The position numbers and the translations under genes are program-made. This document shows positions 1 to 8,709 of a stretch of 64,000 nucleotides of DNA, in pieces (the stretch's first letter is position 1; the number at the start of each line of letters is the position of its first letter). The stretch is from Paragorgia papillata (taxonomy: Eukaryota; Cnidaria; Anthozoa; Scleralcyonacea; Coralliidae), in assembly GCA_035771165.1 (NCBI GenBank), contig JAWNZC010000025.1, positions 2,776,001 to 2,840,000 on the forward strand, in the 5' to 3' direction. The notes beneath the pieces are model-generated. The model did not search any database. It had not been told where the DNA came from and worked only from the letters and a program-made list of their open reading frames with translations.

Positions 1-160
1 CATGAAAATTATCTGAATAACGGATGTAGAACTCGGGAACGGCGTTAAGATTGTACACTTGGGACTAAAAATTATTCATCTTCTTTGTCGATAAGAAATT
101 CTATTGTATTAAGGACGTTACCTTGACGTTCGCCTTGTATTTGCTTAAGCTCTCTATATT
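1..160 (-). repeat. Remnant of the 366-bp TA-flanked MITE family
   Basis: Matches, with many differences, the element at 43101-43480 in the same orientation. Shared landmarks are cttgggactaaaaattattc near 58-77 and ggacgtta near 113. The left end is cut by the window edge. Confidence 0.5.
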
Positions 161-189
161 ATCGGCAGTCTTTCTTGAGACTACGCGTA

Positions 190-960
190 CGTTAACCTAG
201 AGACAAGGAAATCATGCAGACACACCTATACATGCAGTACAACTTAGTTTTGGAACCTACAGTACTCGACAATATGTTCATCAATCAATATTTAAAGTAA
301 TAACGAATGCTTATGAAGGAAAGTTTAAATTAACTTTGCAATATATAGCCACGCCTTTATATTCGCGGCCAAACCAGTTATTTCACGAGGCTCAGTATAG
401 CGTCTGGATGAATCGATACGAGTGTTGTATTGCCACAAAAAGAATTAGAGTAAAGGAATCTTATTCATCTTGTAATCTTGTAATCTTACTATATAGTCAA
501 CTTATAAGCTATATATAATACACTGGTCGTTTTAACTTGTGTAAGATATCAAAGCATGCGACCGGACGAAAAAGCTATATCAAGTTCTACAAATTGTACT
601 CAAATATAAGTACAATCATTCCACGACCTGCTCCTAACTTAACTCAGTTGGTAGAGCATCGGACTAGTAAAAGGTTATCAATTATTACACAAAATGATTA
701 CTCTTCGGCGTACATGCACACTCTACACCATTTAACTTTTACAAGTATTACTGATACAATCTGTGCCACATAACTTACCAGCCATGGTTGTCTGTTAATT
801 CGTAGAGAAATCTTTAGCCGTAGGTGTTGTCCAGCTCACGAAAAACTTCAAAGTGACGAACTCGTCTTCTGATGCCGGCTTTATATACTATACTGTATGG
901 TATTGCAACATGGCCGGAAGTAATTCTAACCAATCAAAACGTCCAGAACACAAGATTTTG
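190..960. repeat. Left copy of a local segmental duplication (pairs with about 6255-7215)
   Basis: About 770 bp that recurs at 6255-7215 with insertions and deletions. The shared stretch includes cggccaaaccagttatttca, the tRNA-like motif ctcagttggtagagcatcgg, and exon 1 plus promoter of the DUF4440 gene. The right copy carries an extra tRNA-like block (6828-6897). Same orientation, so this is a tandem duplication and not a transposon pair. Confidence 0.7.
779..892 (-). CDS. Exon 1 and TATA promoter of a second, tandem DUF4440 copy (partial, runs off the left edge)
   Basis: The coding part is ATGGCTG at 785-779 followed by GTAAGT, identical to exon 1 of the gene at 3967-7033. The 5' UTR and a TATATAAAG box at about 890-880 are also shared almost base for base. 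The following exons would lie left of position 1 and are not visible. No exon 2-like sequence is seen between 1 and 778, so this is either the start of a complete neighbouring paralogue with a long first intron or an orphaned promoter/exon fragment. Confidence 0.6.
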
Positions 961-993
961 ATGTTTAATTAATCGTGTCAATTTAGGAAGATT

Positions 994-1245
994 AAGGCTA
1001 TATATGTGCACACGGTAACGTTTCCGAGCGTTTTCGTATTGTTTACTGTTCACAAGGGAATCGAGAACAATCAGCTCATTACTTGAAAACGCTCGGAAAC
1101 GTTACCGTGTAGCCTAAGGCTACGTCCACACGTATACGTTTTCCTAGCGTTTTCATATTGTTTCAGGTAATGAGGCCATTGTTTTCTGCTCCCCTGAGGA
1201 CTGAGAACAATATTAAAACGCTATGAAAACGCATACGTGTCGACA
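994..1245. repeat. Two adjacent foldback MITEs (ggctacgtccacacg family)
   Basis: The first, about 994-1116, folds with arms acacggtaacgtttccgag. The second, about 1117-1245, has arms cacacgtatacgttttc. A better-preserved member is at 7218-7358. They are non-coding palindromes of about 125 bp, probably non-autonomous DNA transposons. Confidence 0.65.
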
Positions 1246-1247
1246 TT

Positions 1248-1613
1248 AGGGACCTTAAGATCTAGGACGGCAACTTCGAGGACGACGTCCTTCAAACAAA
1301 AGCATTCTTCTTGCAAAACAAAGATAATGAATAATTTCTAGTCCCAAGGGTAATCTGAACACCGTCCTCGCTCTGTATACAACGCCACTCAGAGCATTTT
1401 CACGTCTTCAGGACGACGTTGACTCGTGGGGTGATGGGAACTGTTGTCTGAGATTGCCTTAACACAGACACTGCAACCGTTTTAACACTTTGAAAATTAT
1501 AAAACAAGCTTCAAGTATTGAATACAGTAGTCTGTTAACCGTGACTTCTTTTTAATACTAAAATTTGAATTGCTTTTTAACCGCCGTTGTCGTCCTAGCA
1601 TCTTAAGGTCCCT
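1248..1613 (+). mobile_element. 366-bp MITE with GGGACCTTAAGAT inverted ends, TA-flanked
   Basis: Ends are GGGACCTTAAGATCT and ATCTTAAGGTCCC, bordered by TA on each side. It is non-coding. The copy at 14438-14803 has the same length and nearly the same sequence; diverged relatives are at 43101-43480 and 32822-33190. TA borders fit a Tc1/mariner-like mobiliser, which is an inference. Confidence 0.75.
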
Positions 1614-1739
1614 ATTGCCTTATAGCGGAAACGGCGTATGACCGTTATTGTTCGGGTACTTAATAAAAGAAACTAATTAAAATTATAATATACCAAATGT
1701 CAAAGTTCATGTTTTCTTGCGCGTCTCATTGGTGGGCGA

Positions 1740-2125
1740 GAGGGTTATCACCTGTTGTCTCCTGGCAACAGCTCTGAGCGGTGAATTGTAGTCCCTCGAC
1801 CGCCGATGTTTCTCTCCGCCTCAGAAAACATCGGCGGTCTCGGGTCCACAAAATATACTGTTTCCCTCGGTCCCAGTCAATAAGTGTTAATTATATTGTT
1901 ATCGTGTGCTCATATGGTGAGCATTGGTAGTTATATGATGTGAATAGCATAATACCAAATGAAGATACTATATACCACAGTTAATTACGCAGAACTGAGG
2001 CTTTTAGCCAAAAATACGGCCCGAGGGCCGCAGGCCCCGAGGATAAAAGCCGAGGTTCGAGGTAATTAACGGACTTATTTAATAGTTGAGGAGGTTTTCG
2101 AAAAAACATATAATTACTAGGGCAA
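1740..2125. repeat. Spacer with small hairpins
   Basis: A hairpin with arms ccgccgatgttt / aaacatcggcgg lies at 1800-1838. A GC-rich block gaggcttttagcc...ggataaaagccgagg lies at 2000-2055; it resembles the cccgagaacgaggg block at 21070-21170. No gene is seen. Confidence 0.4.
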
Positions 2126-2131
2126 TATCTA

Positions 2132-2468
2132 CAGTGTGTATAAAAAAAACCCCTGAACCCTTAGAAAATGAATTAGTATTCTTTTAAAACAACCTATTGT
2201 AGTAGTTTGAAAGCCCTAAAAGCGCTGCGTTGTAAATTAATCAGGACATAATTAAGTTAAACAGGAAGAGAAAAAGCTTTTAAATACTTTCACCATGCAT
2301 GCATACACTTCAAGTTATATTAATTTCACAGGTGTATAAGACCGTGTTTTTTTACGCATCCGTGGCTCAGAGGTGTTTAGGGCTTTCAAACTACTACAAT
2401 AGGTTGTTTGAACAGAATACTAATTCATTTTCTAAGGGTTCCGGGGTTTTTTTTATACACTCTTTATA
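2132..2468 (+). mobile_element. Mariner-type MITE, copy 1 (CAGTGTGTATAAAAA ends)
   Basis: Long inverted ends of about 90 bp start CAGTGTGTATAAAAA and include caacctattgtagtagtttg. The left border is TA; the right end is decayed (cactctttata). Better copies are at 7665-7984 and 37037-37318. Confidence 0.75.
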
Positions 2469-2574
2469 CAGCGCCTTGAATTTTTAATTATCGGTTCTCT
2501 TGGGATATATCGTAGATACAGCTCTAGAAAGAACAAAGAAAACCAACTCAACTATTAAAAAATAGCGAGTTATT

Positions 2575-2690
2575 TGAATATTCTTTTATGTGCATCTTAA
2601 TAAGCCTTTCTGGCCTCGTCTGTGTGCCTGCATTCAAAAAAAATCTTAATGCTTCATAACGAGGCCATGCAGAAAGGCTCACTTAAAGGG
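2575..2690. repeat. Foldback element, agcctttctggcctcg family
   Basis: Arms share attcttttatgtgcatctta and aagcctttctggcctcg. The right arm is degraded. Other members: 7370-8340, 8383-8572, 32728-32775 (half) and a diverged one at 47790-47975. Confidence 0.6.
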
Positions 2691-2692
2691 CA

Positions 2693-3179
2693 TATGACTC
2701 GAAAATTAAGTTTGTCTTATTGAGAAGAACATTTAAAATTATTAAATAACATCTTTTGCAGTTTTTGGTTTCCTTGCTTCGTTTTTGAGATATTCTAGTT
2801 TGTTTGATATGCAAATGACACAACTTTTTACGTCACATGTGCATAATGAGTTATCAGAAAAGGTTACATATATTTGCTATTATGAAAACATGGGCTTAAC
2901 TCAAAGGAAGCATGTGCGTGTTTCTACCCACAACACCAAACATGTAGAATTCCAAGTGATTTCGTTTCACAATAGCAAAGATATGCAACCTTCTCTCGGT
3001 AACTCATAATACTCATTATGCACGTGTGACGTAAAAAGTTGTGTCATTTGCATATCAAACAAACTGGAATATCTCAAAAACGAAGCAAGGAAACCAAAAA
3101 TTGCAAAAGATGTTATTTTATCATTTTAAATGTTCTTTTCAATAAAACAAACTTAATTTTCGAGTCATATGCCCTTTAA
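2693..3179. mobile_element. 487-bp TTAA-flanked foldback element
   Basis: Begins TTAAAGGGCATATGACTCG and ends with the reverse complement cgagtcatatgccctttaa. The arms pair for well over 100 bp (for example gatatgcaaatgacacaact). The ORF at 2785-3009 is only the loop. TTAA at both ends is the piggyBac-type target signature, so it is probably a non-autonomous element of that type. Confidence 0.7.
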
Positions 3180-3339
3180 CGGTGAAATTTATTAATTTTA
3201 GTGTGGAAAATGAAATGTTTCTTTTGAACATAATTAACCTGTGGACTGTGGAGGTAGTCCTGCTTCTTCTAGATTTGAATTACTGATTCAGGTAAGTGGA
3301 TTTCGTCTTTAGTGGTGGGTTGCAATCAATCCCCTGAGA

Positions 3340-3700
3340 TTTAGAGAACAAAGTGGCCATGTTTGTTGGTAGGTACAATAGCATCACAGGAGAACAAGAC
3401 GCGAACCCAGGCTCTTATTATACATACGCCTTGTTTATGTATAAACACGATAAAAATTTACGACAAATATCGGATTAAATACACCAATAATCCTAGGGGC
3501 AAGTTATCTTTACATTATTTCAATATTTAAAGTGTATTTAATCAAATATTTGTCGTATATTTTTATCGTGTTTATATATAAACAACTCAAATTATGGGGG
3601 CATATGTAATAAGAGCCTGGGGTCGCGTCTTGTTCTCCTGTGATAACGTCTTATATATAATATTCTTTTGTACCAACCAACATGGCCGCCATGACGTCAT
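3340..3700. repeat. Foldback repeat between the DUF4440 3' end and the TTAA element
   Basis: Arms share cacaggagaacaagacgcg and cgataaaaatttacgacaaa. It lies just downstream of the poly(A) signal of the minus-strand gene. The stretch 3700-3880 shows nothing recognisable. Confidence 0.55.
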
Positions 3701-3883
3701 GTGCAACCCAGCAATTGGTTTTAACCAGTGATGTTTTTCAGGGGGAATGCGGGGGAACGGCGTTCACTCACTATTTTTGTTGGGGGAAAATGAAACACTG
3801 CTGCTCAGGTTTTAAATATTACGTAAGTATTTAGTATGCGCTGAGCAAGAAGCAAGTCACAAAATGACGTGTTGAAAACAGTT

Positions 3884-3889
3884 TTTATT
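3884..3889 (-). terminator. Poly(A) signal of the DUF4440 gene
   Basis: AATAAA on the minus strand, 78 nt beyond the stop codon at 3967. It is the closest canonical signal and gives a short 3' UTR. Confidence 0.6.
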
Positions 3890-3966
3890 AGCAATGGTTA
3901 CTGATCAATTTTCGTAGAATTTTTTTAATTAGCTAGATTAAAGTCAGACTTCTCAACCAAGATCAA

Positions 3967-6900
3967 TCACATGGGTTTATCGGTGTTCCAGATGTAATTG
4001 TGGACCAACCATTTGCCATCGACCTTCTTCCATACGCCTAGGGCCCTGTAAATGTATATATAAGATTCGATTAATTTTTATTTCCATTCCACTCCACTCC
4101 AGTTCACCGTCTACTTTACTCCACCCCACCCTAGTCTACTTTCTGATGCGTAATTGCGACCCATCTGTTGTCGACCTTTATATTCGTAAGTTGAAAACTG
4201 CCAAATTTAAACAACAGTCAAAAAAGTTCTTACTTGGTTTGAAGAAGGACTGATCCATCTTTGGCATATGTAGTTCCTTTACCACGAGCGGTGACTACGT
4301 CGCCGTTTCCAAAGACTTCTTCTATGGTGGCTTCCGTTTTTCCAATCTGGCTTTGTAATGCGGCCATCGCTTCGGCTAACTTTTTTAAACCTGTAAAATG
4401 CATGGTGCAATATAGTTTAGACCATAGTTAATTAATAGAACATATGGTTTGGAAGCTCTATTGTCTTTCAACTTGAAGTAATGGTCATGTTGAAAGAGGT
4501 GTGCGAATCCGATCGGATCCGGATCGGATTCGGACTAAACTTTTATCGTTCGGATCGGATTTTGTTCTTTTTTTCTCGGATCGGATTTCGCTCTTTTTTC
4601 CCCAGATCGGATAGAATCGGATTTTCCACTTTTTTACCCGCATCAGATTCACTTTTGTCATTGTTTTTGTCACAAACTTAACAAATTCACTAGTTGTATG
4701 CACGTTGCACAATATATGAAGGCTATTATTACATAAGATTATTATTGTATAGTAGTTTTCTTAAATTTATTTGTTCATTGGTTTCCTTTTCGGAAAGTTT
4801 GCGCAATTATTGCAACATATATCCGGTGTTTTAATTTTCTTGGATCGGATCGGATTTGAGCAGCTGTTTTCGGATCGGATTGGACTACGATTTTTTGGCT
4901 TCGGCTCGGATATGATCGCGAACCCTCGGATTACAAGGAGTCAATCCGATCCGACGCACACCACTATAAAGCATCTAACTGAGCGCGTGCATTACAGATG
5001 ATCTGGCGACGTGTACATGCATGCATATAAAGGAATGACATTGTGTGTGTGTATATAGTGTAGAGTTACCTTCTTTTCCATGAACAGTTTCATGTGCAGG
5101 TGCCATCATTACGCAGTCGTCAGTGTAGTAATTCAAAGCTTCGTCATTCTTTTGCGCAGAAACTAATTCATTGAGTTCGTTTTGTCGAGCTTGAATTTCT
5201 TTTTTCACATCTGGCAAACGGTAAAGAAAAATACAATCACTTCTTACAAGTATGCATTCAATGAAATACTTTTGAGATTTACGTTAAAACCTTGAGAAAG
5301 AAACCCTATCTAATCTCTTCTAAGTCAACATATACAAGGGCTTCGCTCGAAACATCAGTATTTCGCCTACGCAGCACTCTTGTTGTTTGTTGTTTTTTTA
5401 CAACATATTTTGTTGATTTTAGCAGTGGGAGAAAATCATCAACACTCTTTTCTTATTTTTGAGTCCCAGTTGTCTAGATTTAACAATCAACATGTTTTAA
5501 TTGCCGGATTGTTAACTTCGATTAATCGATTACGAAAATGACTTGGTGGCGCAGCGCCAACAGAGTTTACATTCGAATCAAAAGCATTTTGAAACGAAGC
5601 ATGATATAAACTATCTGATACGGTGTAAGGGGCTGTTTACATGAGCCGGGCTAGCCCGGTTAACTGGCTCACGCGATTGATTAGGATCTCACTGTGGATT
5701 TGAAACTCGCGTAAACTAAATGTACAAAGAAGAATTGGTTTAGTTTAGATGTAAACGAAACCCAACGTTGATTAAAATCTATTTTTGTGGCCGAGGAAAG
5801 AATTTCATGACACGAGTCAGCCCGGTTAGCCGGCTCATGTAAACAGCCCCTAAACCTAGCCAAAGTGTTGATAAATCTTAAATCAACCGAGTGGTCTCGT
5901 ATGGCGTGTACTCAGAAATTGTGCAATATCCTAAACTTCTTTGCTAAACAAATAAAAAATGTATAAATATTTTTGTTCTCACTGCGAAAGCCACCTCAGA
6001 CATGCAGACAAACATTTACACTCAAGGATTAGGCAATCTAATCAGACATATATATAAATCATAAAGAACGATACAGTTCTACAATATATGTAATATTTGG
6101 GAGTTCTTCGTCTAGTGGTTGGTATAGTCTTGAGAAAGACTGTTGGTTGTGCATGTTCAGTGGTGCCTAGGGTAGGGTCTGGCTATAGCGCTGATGCTAG
6201 AAACTTCATTTTCACTTGCATGCCTCTTCATGACTGCAGTCAGTCACGACCACCATTATCGACAGTCTTCCTCAAGACAAAACATTAACTCGTGTAGACA
6301 AGAAACTCACACAGGCACCGCACCTACAGTGCGGCTTGTTTTGTATCAATAGTAATAACGTATTCGGCCAAACCGGCTAAATCACGAGGCTCATGCATGC
6401 AGTAGCGCCTGGGTGGATAGGTGTTGTGTTGCCAAAAAAGGAATCTAGAGTCGGTAAAGGAATCTTATTCGTCCAAGCTTGTAACCTCACTATAAGTCAG
6501 CTTATACACAGGTATACACTGATCGTTTTAACTTGTGTAATGATATTAAAGAATGCGACCGGACGAAAAAGCTGTATCAAGTTAATATACAAATTGTACG
6601 TGTGAGATCTATCACAAACTGAAATATAAAAAAAAAGTACCATAATTTCACGACCTGCTCCTAACTTAACCATGTAACTCAGTTGGTAAAGCAAAGGTCG
6701 CGCGTTCGATTCCCAGCTATGGTCGAGTAGAGTAGCAACTCATATCAATATTACAAGCTGATTTAATACTTGTCAGTTGTTTGCTGTACAAGCTGTGTTA
6801 ATTGGTAATACTCAGAAAAACTCTGAGCTCTAAGCGGGACTCGAACCCGCAACCTTCTGAATGCTAGCCAGACGCTCTAACCATTGGGCCACTAGAATTA

Positions 6901-7033
6901 TTACTAACATCAAGCTGCAATTTCTGAAACTAACTGATTTAATACTCTTCCGGATACATGATACACCAATCTACATCATATAACTTCAACCAGTATTACT
7001 GATACAATATGTGCCACATAACTTACCAGCCAT
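3967..7033 (-). CDS. SnoaL-like / DUF4440 (NTF2-fold) small protein, 4 exons, 127 aa
   Basis: Exons on the minus strand: 7033-7027 (ATGGCTG, then GTAAGT), 5210-5070, 4390-4234 and 4045-3967 (stop TGA). They total 384 nt and splice in frame. The protein begins MADVKKEIQARQ and contains YYTDDCVMMAPAHETVHGKEG, then VFGNGDVVTARGKGT and a C-terminal block GVWKKVDGKWLVHNYIWNT. This is the layout of DUF4440/SnoaL-like cone-shaped alpha+beta folds: an N-terminal helix, Y.DD...P....GK.., and a final W.K.DGKW...N..WN strand pair. The family includes small soluble ketosteroid-isomerase-like proteins, and the ligand or reaction is unknown for this animal branch. There is no signal peptide or membrane segment, so it is probably cytosolic. 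A TATA box precedes it and AATAAA follows it. The same exon 1 plus promoter occurs again at 779-890, which implies tandem paralogues. I am sure of the fold family and the exons, not of any function. Confidence 0.9.
4498..4960. repeat. Degenerate cggatcggat repeat in DUF4440 intron 2
   Basis: About 10-nt cggatcggat / ggatcggatt units are scattered at 4508-4640 and 4840-4945. Both strands stay open across them, so the ORFs here are by-products of the repeat. Exon 2 follows at 5070. Confidence 0.6.
5639..5850. mobile_element. 212-bp foldback MITE with TAA target duplication
   Basis: Ends GGGGCTGTTTACATGAGCC and its reverse complement, with TAA at 5636-5638 and 5851-5853. It lies in intron 1 of the DUF4440 gene. 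A three-base TAA duplication is typical of PIF/Harbinger-type insertion; that assignment is an inference. Confidence 0.65.
6673..6722 (+). ncRNA. tRNA-like A-box/B-box fragment (pseudo)
   Basis: aactcagttggtaaagc (A box-like) is followed closely by cgcgttcgattcccag (B box-like), with no room for an anticodon arm. The duplicate at 640-668 keeps only the A-box part. Best read as a deleted tRNA-like or SINE head, not a working tRNA gene. Confidence 0.45.
6828..6897 (-). ncRNA. tRNA-like sequence, anticodon loop reads AGC (Ala-like), degenerate
   Basis: On the minus strand the D-arm region is CCCAATGGTTAGAGC. The anticodon stem TCTGG/TCAGA encloses loop CTAGCAT, and the T arm is GCGGG-TTCGAGT-CCCGC. 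The acceptor stem pairs only with wobbles and one mismatch, and loop position 33 is fine. It could be a real tRNA-Ala(AGC), but similar heads at 44278-44365 and 50751-50824 share GGTTAGAGCGTCT and AGAAGGTTG, so a tRNA-derived SINE family is equally likely. Confidence 0.5.
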
Positions 7034-7119
7034 GGTTGTCTGTTAATCCGTAGAGAAATCTTCAGCCGTAGTTGTCTTGTTGTCCAGCTCACGAAAAACT
7101 TCAAAGTGACGAACTCCCG

Positions 7120-7145
7120 TCTTCTCATCCGGCTTTATATACTAT
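7120..7145 (-). promoter_or_regulatory. TATA-box core promoter of the DUF4440 gene
   Basis: On the minus strand TATATAAAG lies at about 7141-7133, roughly 100 nt upstream of the start codon at 7033. That spacing leaves room for a 5' UTR of about 70-75 nt. The same TATA sequence and the following UTR are conserved in the second copy at about 880-892, which supports functional constraint or recent duplication. Transcription start is inferred, not observed. Confidence 0.6.
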
Positions 7146-7217
7146 TGGTGTTGCAACATGGCCGGAAGTAATTCGAACCAATTAAAACCTCCGGAAGACA
7201 AGATTTTGATGTCATTT

Positions 7218-7358
7218 AGGCTACGTCCACACGTATACGTTTTCGTAGCGTTTTCATATTGTTTCAGGTGAGTAGACCATTGTTTTCTATTCCCTTGAGG
7301 ACGGAGAACAATATGAAAACGCTACGAAAACGTATACGTGTGGACGTATAGCCTTAGG
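7218..7358. mobile_element. Foldback MITE, ggctacgtccacacg family, best copy
   Basis: Arms ggctacgtccacacgtata and the reverse complement surround a short centre. About 140 bp, upstream of the DUF4440 promoter in the divergent spacer with PSMB4. Confidence 0.7.
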
Positions 7359-7369
7359 AAGATTGAGCG

Positions 7370-8340
7370 AAAAATATACTTTTTATGTGCATCTTAATAA
7401 GCCTTTCTGGCCTCGTTTGTCATAACGATCGGCTAGGCAGGCTTATTTAGATGCACATAAAAGTATATTTTTAAAGTTGATTATGAAAGTGGTCTATTGA
7501 CTATTGGATATGTTTTTGTTAACCAATCACTCTACAGCTTCTATTATGAGTCGGAAGGGACAAGTCTGGACTGTCCAGACTTGTCTCTTTATTTTGCTTC
7601 TTCAAAGAAGATAATTACAGTCGTTTTCACTGAAGCGGAAACACCGCCATCAAAACATGTTCTACAGTGTGTATAAAAAACCCGAAACCTTAGAAAATGA
7701 ATTAGTATTCTGTGAAACAACCTATTGTAGTAGTTTGAAAGCCCTAAACACCTCTGAGCCACGGATGCGTAAAAAACACGGTCTTATACACCTGGGAAAT
7801 TAAGATAACTTGAAGTGTATGCATGGTGAAAGTATTTAAAAGCTTTTTCTCTTCCTGTTTAACTAATTATGTCCTCATTAATTTATAACGCAGCGCTTTT
7901 AGGGCTTTCAAACTACTACAATAGGTTGTTTTAAAAGAATACTAAATCATTTTCTAAGGCTTCCGGTTTTTTTGATACACACTGTATGTCAACGTTGAAA
8001 GTTTTACCTTGGCCCGAAACGTACATCTCTGTGCCCTTCAGCCAATCCCGTTAACTTTGAACATGTTTTGACGGACAGTGTTTCACTTAGGTGCAAACGA
8101 CTGTAATTACCTTATTTTAAGAAGTAAAATAAAGAAACAAGTCTTCAGTCTTGACTCATATATCATAGAAGCTGTAGAATGATTGGTTAACAATGGTCAA
8201 TACAGACCACTTTCATAATCCACTACTTTAATTAAATATTCTTTTATGTGTATCCAAATGAGCCTGCCCGTAGCCTCGTGACGACAAACGAAGTCAGAAA
8301 GGCTTATTATGATGCATATAAAATAATATTCAATATACTA
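7370..8340. repeat. About 970-bp inverted repeat with a MITE nested at its centre
   Basis: Left arm 7370-7655 and right arm about 8040-8340 pair: cctttctggcctcg ends, gattatgaaagtggtctatt, caatcattctacagcttcta, gacaagtctggac, agtcgttttcactgaagc. The centre holds the mariner-type MITE 7665-7984. Confidence 0.7.
7665..7984 (+). mobile_element. Mariner-type MITE, copy 2 (320 bp, intact TA-flanked ends)
   Basis: CAGTGTGTATAAAAA start and the matching end ...ATACACACTG, with TA immediately outside each end (7663-7664, 7985-7986). Non-coding. Inserted in the inverted repeat 7370-8340. Confidence 0.8.
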
Positions 8341-8382
8341 TTAATCTGCTGAGCAGAACTGGAAAGGTAGGTAGAGCGCGAA

Positions 8383-8572
8383 ATTTATAGACCACTCTTT
8401 AAATATTCTTTTATGTGCATCTGAATGAGCCTTTCTGGCCTCGTTTTCAAGCAAAGATTCTTTTGTATTGCAGACACACAAACGAGGGAGGCCAGAAAGG
8501 CTTATTAAGATGCACATAAAAGAATATTCAGATTACTCGCCTTTTTGAATTAGTGGTCTATTATCTGCAAAA
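8383..8572. mobile_element. Foldback MITE with TAGACCACT ends
   Basis: Starts tagaccactctttaaatatt and ends aattagtggtcta. The inner arms attcttttatgtgcatct and aagcctttctggcctcg pair almost perfectly. It lies about 140 bp upstream of the PSMB4 start codon. Confidence 0.7.
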
Positions 8573-8709
8573 TATTGACTTTGCTTGTGCGCACGCATAG
8601 CCTGTCCCTGCATGATCATTGTACTTCTGCGCATTCTGCCAGAATTAGCGCAGAAAACGGGAGGACTTGGCAAGAAGAGTCTGGGAACGAGCTTCCATGA
8701 GTAAGCAAA

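Larger units (their letters stand above)
6255..7215. repeat. Right copy of the local segmental duplication
   Basis: Counterpart of 190-960; it contains the functional exon 1 of the DUF4440 gene and intron 1 sequence. Low overall divergence around the promoter and higher divergence toward the distal end suggest an older duplication with constraint near the promoter. Confidence 0.7.

Noticed and set aside
4481..4712. Overlapping ORFs on both strands rich in Arg/Ser/Phe
   Set aside because: Produced by the degenerate cggatcggat repeat in DUF4440 intron 2.
4975..5217. 80-codon ORF starting MPDVKKEI as a complete gene
   Set aside because: It is exon 2 of the DUF4440 gene read through both splice sites; the true start MAD comes from exon 1 at 7033.
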